NCBI GenBank assembly: GCA_965250215.1
Contig: CBDFNN010000004.1
Span: forward strand, 2,046,001-2,110,000
DNA: 64,000 nucleotides
From: CBDFNN01 sp965250215
GTDB taxonomy: Bacteria; Bacteroidota; Rhodothermia; Rhodothermales; DATKEJ01
Direction: 5' to 3'
Part shown: positions 1 to 6,721 of the stretch, piece after piece
Layout of the letters: each line of letters starts with the position of its first letter
Numbering within the stretch: the stretch's first letter is position 1
The notes under the pieces: model-generated
Told to the model about the DNA's origin: nothing
The model's input: only the letters and a program-made list of their open reading frames with translations
Databases searched by the model: none
Position numbers and translations under genes: made by a program

Positions 1-1
1 T

Positions 2-592
2 GTGGCGCTTCCCGATTCCATTCAACTATTTGGACCCGATAATGCCCGTAACAGGTCTCGTGTTGATATGAGGATTATAGGAACTGACGCTAACATCGTG
101 CAAGCGAGAGTCAACTACCAAACCTTTTCACTGCCACCAGTCAATCCTTTCCCACCTGGTTCACCCATTTCGCAATCCGTTCAAGTTCCATTTGATATAT
201 CCTACCGGGAAGAGCTACTTAAAATCAGTGACGGTTTTGAGTTTCAAATAAATATGGCCAGGGACTTTGGAGAGATCGTCTTTGAGTATCAACGACGTTG
301 TTTGAATGATCTTACAATTGGACTAGGCTTCGTAACCGTTACGGTATTCGTTGGGGATCCAAGTTGGCTTCCTCCGGGAGGGGAATTCAATGAGCGAATT
401 TTGGCTCAACCGGGCGCGCTTTCTAATGTTGAAAACGGCCTTGGCTTTGTCGGAGCTGGATATAGCTCGGAGTTTAAGTGGTTTCCGTCGAATACCGTCA
501 GAAGTAATGTCGGATTTGCCCTGCAGTCTTCCTGCGGCTTTATGCCGGCTGATATCCCTGAATGTGTCCCCCAGATTCCTTGCGGAGGCTAA
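2..592 (+). CDS. C-terminal part of DUF4249-like lipoprotein (5' end outside window)
   Basis: The reading frame is open from the window edge, so the N-terminus and any lipobox lie upstream; the GTG at base 2 is probably not the start. It is recognised by its C-terminal half, which ends like two complete lipoproteins here (37521-38411 and 40344-41231): a W-x-PPGG-x-F-x-x-x-I-L-x-QPG segment followed by a SNVENGLGFVGAG segment (NVENG-GF is shared by all three). Both complete relatives sit directly behind a TonB-dependent receptor, so a receptor gene just upstream of the window is expected (inference). The tail carries extra cysteines (SSCGF, PECVPQIPCGG) that the paralogues mostly lack. The DUF4249 name is recalled by pattern and is moderately sure; the paralogy within the window is clear. 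Confidence 0.6.
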   Translation: MALPDSIQLFGPDNARNRSRVDMRIIGTDANIVQARVNYQTFSLPPVNPFPPGSPISQSVQVPFDISYREELLKISDGFEFQINMARDFGEIVFEYQRRCLNDLTIGLGFVTVTVFVGDPSWLPPGGEFNERILAQPGALSNVENGLGFVGAGYSSEFKWFPSNTVRSNVGFALQSSCGFMPADIPECVPQIPCGG

Positions 593-651
593 TTCCTTCC
601 AGCGCCATTTGGTCAGCGTTCTGACGGATAAAGGGGAATGGGTATTTCCTA

Positions 652-1617
652 CTAAGGAGTAAGGACGAGCTTGCCAATCAATTCTCCACGCTCCATTATC
701 TCGAGAGCTGCATTTGCTTCCTCAAAGGAAAAGATACCCTGAACTACGGGTTTAATCTGACCGGATTCAAACAGAGGCCAAACCAATTTCTTCAAGTCCC
801 TCGCAATGGGTCGCTTTTCGACGACACTTCTTGCACGAAGTGTTGAGCCCATGATTGAAAGCCTCTTCTGCATGACGACGTGAAGAAGTAGTTCGACCTT
901 TGACCCTTGTTGCAGACCAATTTGAACCAATCTTCCTTCCGTTGCCAAACTAGAGACATTTCTTTGAAAATAGTCTCCACCTACCATATCGAGAATCACA
1001 TCGGCTCCGTGCCCAGAAGTGAAAGAGTCGACCTCTGATACAAAATCTTGGGTCTTGTAGTTCAATGCCAAATCAGCACCTAGGGCCAGACAAGCTTCAG
1101 CTTTTCGGCCACTTCCACTCGTACTGATAACGATCGCCCCAAAGGCCTTCGCCAGCTGGATTGCCGTGCAACCAATTCCACTTGTGCCCCCATGAATGAG
1201 GAAAAACTCACCCTCACTTAGCTTGGCTCGACGGAATACGTTGTCCCAAACAGTGAAATAGGTCTCCGGAATCGATGCTGATTCTAAGAGACCAAGTCCT
1301 TCGGGTAGAGGCAATACTAGGTCCTCATGGACGGCACAGTATTCCGCAAATCCACCGCCTTGCAGAAGCGCGCATACTTCTTGGCCTATGGAAAGGGATG
1401 TAACATCAGGCCCAAGTTCACTAACGGTTCCAGATATTTCGAGGCCAGGAATGTCAGAAGCGCCGGGCGGAGGAGGGTACTTTCCGTCTCTTTGCAAAAG
1501 GTCAGCCCGATTGATACCGGCCGCCGTGGTCTCGATGATAACGTGCTTGGCTTCCAAATTAGGCGAGTCTCTCGTTGAGAGCCTAAGTTTTTCCTCAACT
1601 ATCTCAAGAGCCTTCAA
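652..1617 (-). CDS. Zinc-independent NAD(P)H:quinone oxidoreductase (MDR superfamily)
   Basis: This 321-residue protein belongs to the medium-chain dehydrogenase/reductase family, quinone oxidoreductase (QOR/PIG3-like) branch. These are cytosolic enzymes that reduce quinones or activated alkenes with NAD(P)H. Visible features are the N-terminal GroES-like part with AAGINRADLLQRDG at about 32-45, the following PPPPG and IPGLEISG stretch, and the nucleotide-binding loop HGGTSGIG at about 142-149. The zinc-binding cysteines of alcohol dehydrogenases are absent, as expected for this branch. The only usable start in the open frame is a TTG, 12 bases after the stop of the DUF1080 gene, so the two are probably cotranscribed. 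It converges with the lipoprotein gene at the window edge. Substrate unknown. Confidence 0.85.
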   Translation of the reverse strand: MKALEIVEEKLRLSTRDSPNLEAKHVIIETTAAGINRADLLQRDGKYPPPPGASDIPGLEISGTVSELGPDVTSLSIGQEVCALLQGGGFAEYCAVHEDLVLPLPEGLGLLESASIPETYFTVWDNVFRRAKLSEGEFFLIHGGTSGIGCTAIQLAKAFGAIVISTSGSGRKAEACLALGADLALNYKTQDFVSEVDSFTSGHGADVILDMVGGDYFQRNVSSLATEGRLVQIGLQQGSKVELLLHVVMQKRLSIMGSTLRARSVVEKRPIARDLKKLVWPLFESGQIKPVVQGIFSFEEANAALEIMERGELIGKLVLTP

Positions 1618-1629
1618 AGCGAGCTTAGA

Positions 1630-2253
1630 TTAAGAGACAGCCTTGATTTCCAAGTTTCTCCAACGAACCTTTATGCCGCCTCCATCATGAATTTGAAGGG
1701 CTATTGATCCATTGGCTTTTCCAATTATGTCATCGACTATGTCAATCATCTGAATGCCATTTATCCACGTAGTAACGTGGCCCCCGACTACTTTCAAGCG
1801 CATGCTATTCCACTCGCCCATCGTGACGGTGTCATCCACGGGGTCTGGTTTGACTAACCAGCCACGACCGTAAGATTCATAGATCCCACCACTGTCGTTG
1901 TAGCGAGGTGCTACTTCAGCCTGCCAACCGGCGATTTTTGTCCCGTCTATCGAAGACCTAAAGAAGACTCCGGAATTTCCGTTTGCTTCCTGTTTGAATT
2001 CCAGTGTCAAATCAAAATCTTTGAATTTTTGCTTGGTCGATAGATAGCCGTATTCGGCGTCTGGTCCGCTTTCACACACGAGTTCACCATTTTCAACATA
2101 CCATTTCTCGGTCCCATGAATTTTCCAGCCGTCAAGGTCTTGACCATTGAAGAGTGGAGCGGGCTCAGTAAGACTGAGCTTGATACTATTTCCGCAGGAC
2201 GACAATACTCCGAGACAGAGGATTAAAAAGAGAGAGCTGATTCGAGATTTCAT
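1630..2253 (-). CDS. DUF1080 (3-keto-disaccharide hydrolase-like) lipoprotein
   Basis: A 207-residue lipoprotein: a hydrophobic N-terminus ends in the lipobox LSSC (Cys about 20). The rest is a single DUF1080 domain, a jelly-roll fold, recognised by LFNGQDLDGWKIHG, the ELVCESG stretch, SGVFFRSS and the closing IALQIHDGGGIKVRWRNLEI. DUF1080 proteins are usually secreted, and some members cleave 3-keto-glycosides; catalysis by this one is not shown. It lies 39 bases downstream of the alpha/beta hydrolase and just ahead of the quinone oxidoreductase, all leftward, consistent with a small operon. ATG start. Confidence 0.82.
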   Translation of the reverse strand: MKSRISSLFLILCLGVLSSCGNSIKLSLTEPAPLFNGQDLDGWKIHGTEKWYVENGELVCESGPDAEYGYLSTKQKFKDFDLTLEFKQEANGNSGVFFRSSIDGTKIAGWQAEVAPRYNDSGGIYESYGRGWLVKPDPVDDTVTMGEWNSMRLKVVGGHVTTWINGIQMIDIVDDIIGKANGSIALQIHDGGGIKVRWRNLEIKAVS

Positions 2254-2292
2254 ATCGATTGCAATTTGGATTAATGCATCAATATAGAATCT

Positions 2293-3255
2293 CTAGAGCT
2301 TTCGAATCCAGTCCAACATGATTAAGCTTGCTTTTTGGGTATTTGATGGGCTCATTATATCACCGGCGATTACGTGGTTGTTTGGGTCCTCAATTGAATC
2401 CAAGTGAACCGTAGTGGAGGGACCTCCCCAATTCCTTGCTATTTCTGCTGTATTTTCTGGAATAACAATATCATCTTTTTCTGAGTAGATGAACAGGGCC
2501 GGTTGGCTAACACTGCTAAAATCGGTATCGATGACCTCCTCGATGAGACTAGCCATCGGAAGTACGGCTACAGTCGGATATTTTGTTGTCCACCACTTGG
2601 CATTTCCTTCGTTTAGAGGTTCGAATGACCTTGATTTTCCGGCGAGAGTTGGTACAAACTTTCGGGCCCAAGGAAAAGTCAGAAGTGTGCTACCCGCGGC
2701 TTTAAGACCGTAATTAGGGGCAACCATGATCATACCGACCACATCCTGCATGAGTTCTGGCCGGCCCGCTACCCAGCTGGCTATGGTTGATCCGGTCGAA
2801 GTTGAAACGACGATGACCTTGTCACCAATCCGGCGACCAATTTCAATGGCTTCCAAGGCATCGTTAATCCAGTCATTCGCGCTGACTTTGCCTAGAGCGT
2901 CACCGTCTCTACCGTGTCCTCTGAATCTGTTGTAGAATAGATTGGCATGAAGCTCCTTCGCAACAATATCAGGTACGGGTCTGATCTCCTCTTTACTAGC
3001 AGAAAAGCCATGTAAATAGACTATCGAAAACTCCGTCTCGCTTTTGCTAGAGTCGGCCCAAATAATTTCCTTTTCTGCACCAGGAATGATCGTTGGATAT
3101 TCTGCCTCAGAGACCCTTAAGTAATCGTCCAAATCATCGCCAATAACCCTCGGGTCGAACTTGATGTCGTTTTTGACGGCCTCCCTTGGTCCAAGAAGAT
3201 AGAGTGCTGCTAAACCAGTCAGTGGAAGAAGAAAGAATTGAGAGAGTTTTTTCAA
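2293..3255 (-). CDS. Membrane-anchored or secreted alpha/beta hydrolase
   Basis: A 320-residue serine hydrolase of the alpha/beta fold with an uncleaved-looking N-terminal hydrophobic segment (about 5-22) that may act as signal peptide or anchor. The oxyanion-hole motif YLHGFSASKEE is at about 80-90 and RFRGHGRDG at about 110-117. The nucleophile is probably Ser153 in STSTG, where the usual first Gly of GxSxG is Ser. The acid is in YSEKDD (about 255) and the His in DPNNHVIAG (about 293). Substrate unknown; carboxylesterase or lipase-like activity is likely. The only available start is TTG at 3255. It precedes the DUF1080 gene by 39 bases and follows the ACT-domain gene by 37, so all four leftward genes may form one transcription unit. 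Confidence 0.8.
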   Translation of the reverse strand: MKKLSQFFLLPLTGLAALYLLGPREAVKNDIKFDPRVIGDDLDDYLRVSEAEYPTIIPGAEKEIIWADSSKSETEFSIVYLHGFSASKEEIRPVPDIVAKELHANLFYNRFRGHGRDGDALGKVSANDWINDALEAIEIGRRIGDKVIVVSTSTGSTIASWVAGRPELMQDVVGMIMVAPNYGLKAAGSTLLTFPWARKFVPTLAGKSRSFEPLNEGNAKWWTTKYPTVAVLPMASLIEEVIDTDFSSVSQPALFIYSEKDDIVIPENTAEIARNWGGPSTTVHLDSIEDPNNHVIAGDIMSPSNTQKASLIMLDWIRKL

Positions 3256-3292
3256 GGAGGGCAGGTTTTGCAGATTGAGTTCAGCTAGAGCA

Positions 3293-3673
3293 CTACACTT
3301 TTGATTGTCTTACAGCGTGGCCTGCTTCTACAAGTGCAAGAGCTGCTCTCTGAAATTTTTCGGCTCTAACCAAAATATAGTCGGTGTCGAAAGTCGATAC
3401 GCAAAAAATCGAAATTTCACTTTCGGCCAATACTGTAGCAAGTTCGGAAAGGATTCCAAGCTCGGAAAAATTTAGGGGTCCTTGAACTTTAAACGCGCGC
3501 CAAGGAGACTCGCAGGTGCTAGAACTGAATAGGTTCTCAGGACAAACTATCGAAAGTTCGTCGTCTGTTCTTGCAATGAATACCCATTTTTGGTTCAAAA
3601 GAGTTTTTGAAATAACAGCATCGGATGGGAGACGATGAATTGCAAATACTTCTGCTAACTGGATTATCGTCAT
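3293..3673 (-). CDS. Small ACT-domain protein
   Basis: A 126-residue protein that reads as a stand-alone pair of ACT-like halves. The C-terminal half carries the CASTOR/ACT_7-type signature: the FKVQGPLNFSELGILSELATVL segment (about 62-83) followed by ISIFCVSTFDTDYILV. ACT domains bind amino acids or other small ligands and act as regulatory sensors; the ligand here is unknown. Starts at ATG 3673. It heads the leftward run of hydrolase, DUF1080 and quinone oxidoreductase genes and is divergent from the candidate RNA and sucC. Confidence 0.78.
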   Translation of the reverse strand: MTIIQLAEVFAIHRLPSDAVISKTLLNQKWVFIARTDDELSIVCPENLFSSSTCESPWRAFKVQGPLNFSELGILSELATVLAESEISIFCVSTFDTDYILVRAEKFQRAALALVEAGHAVRQSKV

Positions 3674-3713
3674 AATGGTGACACTAAGAAGGTCTTTCTC
3701 ATCGAAAAAGTAG

Positions 3714-3742
3714 TTGAATATAGTATTAAGTAACCGTACAGT
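3714..3742 (+). promoter_or_regulatory. Candidate sigma-70 type promoter for intergenic RNA
   Basis: A -35-like TTGAAT (3714-3719) and a -10-like TACAGT (3737-3742) are separated by exactly 17 bases. The layout matches the stronger promoter ahead of tRNA-Gly (TTGATA, 17 bases, TACAAT). A start near 3749 would put the first structured helix of the downstream RNA at the 5' end. Each box matches the consensus at four of six positions, so this is suggestive only. Confidence 0.35.
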
Positions 3743-3748
3743 GATCCA

Positions 3749-3882
3749 GTTTAGATGCTTCTTGGTCGTTACTAATTGAACAGCTTATTGGGTAGCTGTT
3801 AAATTTACAAAGGCACATCTCTACAAGCACATCTAAGGTTAAAAAAGTCGACTGGGTTGGGCCCTAGTCGGCTTTTTTATTT
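3749..3882 (+). ncRNA. Candidate structured small RNA or sucC leader
   Basis: About 130 bases between the divergent ACT gene and sucC contain no credible ORF but show ordered pairing. TTAGATG (3751-3757) can pair with CATCTAA (3830-3836). Inside lies a perfect hairpin AACAGCT/AGCTGTT (3779-3785 with 3794-3800). GCACATCT occurs twice, 14 bases apart (3813 and 3827), so two sites compete for the same 5' arm. It ends in a strong intrinsic terminator (3841-3882). It could be a stand-alone sRNA or an attenuator/riboswitch in the sucC leader, since sucC begins 198 bases later. I do not recognise it as a known RNA family. Confidence 0.38.
3841..3882 (+). terminator. Rho-independent terminator
   Basis: The stem AAGTCGACTGGG pairs with CCCTAGTCGGCTT (one bulge and one G-T pair) around the loop TTGGG. 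It is followed by six T and ATTT. A matching run of six A precedes the stem, so it could also work leftward. It ends the candidate RNA starting near 3749. Confidence 0.78.
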
Positions 3883-4079
3883 AAGGGGAAAGATTACCCG
3901 TTGTTTTTGTTAGTTCTCGATTGTGAGATACTGAGAGGAGCGAGAACAATACTTGAATAGGGGAAAAAGACTGAGCGAGGTCCGAATGAGAGCCGACAAA
4001 AGCCGAACACGCCAAGTCCTTTTTCGTACATTTCGGACTGTTCGATATTTAACTCCAAGACCCAGTTCAAGTCAATAAA
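3883..4079 (+). promoter_or_regulatory. sucC upstream region with inverted repeat
   Basis: This gene-free stretch lies between the terminator and sucC. It holds a 7-base inverted repeat, GTTCTCG (3913-3919) and CGAGAAC (3941-3947), with a 21-base spacer that could form a leader stem or a regulator site. A weak TACATTTCG element lies near 4026. No convincing -35 partner and no SD ahead of the sucC ATG are visible. Confidence 0.35.
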
Positions 4080-5252
4080 ATGAAAGTTCACGAGTACCAA
4101 GCTAAAGATGTTTTAGAAGCTCACGGCGTTCCTGTACCAAAGGGAATAGTGGCGTTTTCGGTTGAAGAAGCTGTTTCAGGCGCCGAGAAACTAAAGGAAG
4201 AAGGGTCGGACATATTTGTTGTCAAAGCTCAAATACACGCAGGTGGAAGAGGCAAAGGCGGTGGAGTGAAAGTGGTCAAATCTATTGATGAGGTCAGATC
4301 AGAATCTGAGCGAATGCTTGGAATGCAGTTGATCACCCATCAAACTGGTCCAGAGGGGCAGAAAGTAAAACGTCTTCTAATTGCCTCCGGAGTAGATATC
4401 GCTAAAGAATACTATTTGGGTATTACTCTTGACCGAGCCAATTCCATGAACGTTATCATGGCGTCCACTGAAGGTGGAGTTGAGATAGAAACGGTGGCTG
4501 AAAAATCGCCAGAATTGATCCACAAAGTTTGGATCGATCCATCCGTAGGACTACGATCGTTTCAATCACGCCAGTTGGGATTTGCTCTAGGCCTAGAGGG
4601 ATCGCAATTCAAGCAATTTGTAAAGTTTATTCACATCCTTTACAAAGCATACGAGTCTACCGATTCGTCTTTGATGGAGATCAATCCTTTGGTTGTAACG
4701 GAGCAAGGTGATGTTATGGCCTTGGATGCCAAAATCAACTTTGACGACAATGCCCTCTTCAAGCACAAAGATTTAGCTGAGCTCAGAGACACTGATGAGG
4801 AAGCGCCTTTGGAAGTTGAAGCCAGTGAGCACGGTCTTAACTATATTAAGCTTGACGGCAACGTCGGTTGTATGGTGAACGGCGCAGGCCTAGCCATGGG
4901 CACCATGGATATTATCAAAATCGCCGGAGGCGAACCAGCAAACTTTCTAGATGTTGGTGGTGGTGCCAATGTTGAGACGGTCGAGGCTGGATTCAGGATT
5001 ATTCTAAAGGATCCTAATGTAAGCGCCATCTTGGTTAATATTTTTGGCGGAATAGTAAGATGCGATCGGGTTGCAAATGGTATTCTAGAGGCCGCAAAAA
5101 ACGTCGATATCAATGTCCCGCTGATCGTCCGACTCCAAGGTACCAATGCCGAGTTGGGTCTGAAGATTATTCAGGACTCAGATATCGAAATGGAAACAGC
5201 GATCACTCTTGCTGAGGCTGCGGACAAAGTAACTCAAGCTCTCTCCATATAA
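4080..5252 (+). CDS. sucC: Succinyl-CoA synthetase (ADP/GDP-forming) beta subunit
   Basis: 390 residues, the usual length of SucC. With SucD it makes ATP or GTP from succinyl-CoA in the TCA cycle (cytosol). The N-terminal ATP-grasp domain starts MKVHEYQAKDVL and carries AGGRGKGGGVKVV (about 56-68). The STEGGVEIE and EINPLV motifs follow. The C-terminal ligase domain has FLDVGGGA and NIFGGIVRCDRVA. No sucD is adjacent, so the alpha subunit must lie elsewhere in the genome. The preceding structured RNA and inverted repeat make leader-level regulation possible. Confidence 0.96.
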   Translation: MKVHEYQAKDVLEAHGVPVPKGIVAFSVEEAVSGAEKLKEEGSDIFVVKAQIHAGGRGKGGGVKVVKSIDEVRSESERMLGMQLITHQTGPEGQKVKRLLIASGVDIAKEYYLGITLDRANSMNVIMASTEGGVEIETVAEKSPELIHKVWIDPSVGLRSFQSRQLGFALGLEGSQFKQFVKFIHILYKAYESTDSSLMEINPLVVTEQGDVMALDAKINFDDNALFKHKDLAELRDTDEEAPLEVEASEHGLNYIKLDGNVGCMVNGAGLAMGTMDIIKIAGGEPANFLDVGGGANVETVEAGFRIILKDPNVSAILVNIFGGIVRCDRVANGILEAAKNVDINVPLIVRLQGTNAELGLKIIQDSDIEMETAITLAEAADKVTQALSI

Positions 5253-5285
5253 ATTTGGGCGAGACCCAATCTTAAAGCTTGGTCC

Positions 5286-5378
5286 ATTCGAGAGAGACTA
5301 GGTATTCTCGAATCAAGGGACTTGGGAATGAGCCTTAGAAAAGGAGCCAGACCTTGAGGAAGCCGAACGGGATCCCGT
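5286..5378. repeat. Two inverted repeats between sucC and the FAD oxidoreductase
   Basis: ATTCGAGA (5286-5293) pairs with TCTCGAAT (5306-5313) around a 12-base loop, and ACGGGATCCCGT (5367-5378) is a perfect 12-base palindrome touching the stop of the leftward FAD gene. The genes converge here, so these may act as weak terminators, but no T run follows either. Confidence 0.35.
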
Positions 5379-5379
5379 C

Positions 5380-6618
5380 CTAGTTTGACCTGATTATTAT
5401 ATCAGCCGTTTTACGTCCCGATTGTATGGCTCCGTTGATAGAGGCCGTAGTAAGGTAGTCTCCTGCGATGAAGACATCTCGATCTAATACCTGACTCCTT
5501 TCACTCAGGCTATTTTCGGGAATGGACTGATCGGGTTGTGCATGAACGATGTCGTACATCCTAAGAAACTTCCAGGCGCCGGACTCCTTGCCAAACCATG
5601 AACCAAGTTCTTTTTCAACATCGGCACGCAGCTCTTCTTCACTTTCCCCGCTTGTCAAAACAGATATCGAGACGAGGTCTTGGTTAGGCGGCGCATATTC
5701 AGGTGCAATATGAGAAATGAACGCCAAATTATTGATTCTACCCTCTCCACTTCCATTCAAATACAATAGAGCGTCTCTAGAGTCTCTTTTCGGAAGAGAG
5801 TAGTAGAGACAGGTGACAGATTTCGAGTCCTTGATTTTAACCCGTGGATCAAGAGTAGAGGCACTCGGATTGTCAGTTGCTATGATCAATATGTCAGAAT
5901 CGAATGTCTCTCGATTCTCGAGGATCAACTTCTTGTCGGCAATTTCAGCGACGCCAGATCCAAAATTAACCGTTCCTCGCTCAAGTCTAGAGGCCAACTG
6001 ATCTGAAATGCTTTGCATTCCCTTCGCGGGGATGGCAGCTTCACCCTCGGCAAACATTTTCATTACAAACTCGAACATTCGACTCGACGTGCGAAGTTCA
6101 GAGTCCAGCATAATCCCCCCGAGGAATGGCTTGTAAAAGGTGTTGACAAGATCTTCGGAGAACCCATTTCTGAGAGTCAGAGCGTCCCAGGTGGCGATTT
6201 CCTCCGATTTGAAAATATTCCTGATTGATCTGCGTTTGAGGTTTTCACTAAAGCGAAGAACCTTGAGCTTGTCTCCAAAACTTCCAATTGGTCCGAAAAT
6301 CTTGGACCAAGCTTCCTTGTGCCGACGAGGGTCTAGGATGTCATGGAATTCGAGCTCGTTCCATATCCGGGCGCCGCTTCGGAATCGCCTTAAATCTAAA
6401 GCCTCATAGTCCAGAATTCGTCGCGTTTCAGGGTAGGCAGTTGGTAAGACTTGAAAACCATGGTCCAAAATGAATCCGTCGACATAGTCACTTTTTACTC
6501 TTCCTCCGACAGTTTCAGTTTTTTCGAAAATATTGACGTCGAAACCGGCATTTTGGAGGTCAATCGCGCAGGAAAGTCCGGCGAGGCCAGCTCCAACTAC
6601 ATTCACGTTTTTTGGCAC
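5380..6618 (-). CDS. FAD/NAD(P)-dependent amine oxidase/phytoene desaturase-like oxidoreductase
   Basis: 412 residues. The N-terminal Rossmann motif GAGLAG (9-14) is followed by the acidic VNIFEK and TVGGRVKSD, typical of the amine oxidase/protoporphyrinogen oxidase/phytoene desaturase superfamily. The C-terminal FAD motif is FIAGDYLTTASINGAIQSGR (about 384-403). GTG start at 6618. It stands alone between convergent sucC and a divergent secreted protein, so context gives no substrate. No carotenoid genes are near, so a specific pathway should not be assumed. Confidence 0.85.
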   Translation of the reverse strand: MPKNVNVVGAGLAGLSCAIDLQNAGFDVNIFEKTETVGGRVKSDYVDGFILDHGFQVLPTAYPETRRILDYEALDLRRFRSGARIWNELEFHDILDPRRHKEAWSKIFGPIGSFGDKLKVLRFSENLKRRSIRNIFKSEEIATWDALTLRNGFSEDLVNTFYKPFLGGIMLDSELRTSSRMFEFVMKMFAEGEAAIPAKGMQSISDQLASRLERGTVNFGSGVAEIADKKLILENRETFDSDILIIATDNPSASTLDPRVKIKDSKSVTCLYYSLPKRDSRDALLYLNGSGEGRINNLAFISHIAPEYAPPNQDLVSISVLTSGESEEELRADVEKELGSWFGKESGAWKFLRMYDIVHAQPDQSIPENSLSERSQVLDRDVFIAGDYLTTASINGAIQSGRKTADIIIRSN

Positions 6619-6721
6619 GTTGTTCGCTTTAGTATTTTGTGTTAAGCCGGTCTTGGAGAGGATAAATTAATGAGGCAGTGCTTGAAACAAGGCCGTAGGA
6701 TTCCGGCCCGCAAGATAATCT

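Noticed and set aside
3894..4100. 68-codon minus-strand ORF over the sucC start
   Set aside because: It overlaps the sucC start and its leader, has no recognisable domain, and ends in low-complexity residues; it looks like a chance frame.
5380..6618. Specific assignment as phytoene desaturase or protoporphyrinogen oxidase
   Set aside because: Only superfamily FAD motifs are visible and no carotenoid or haem genes are adjacent.
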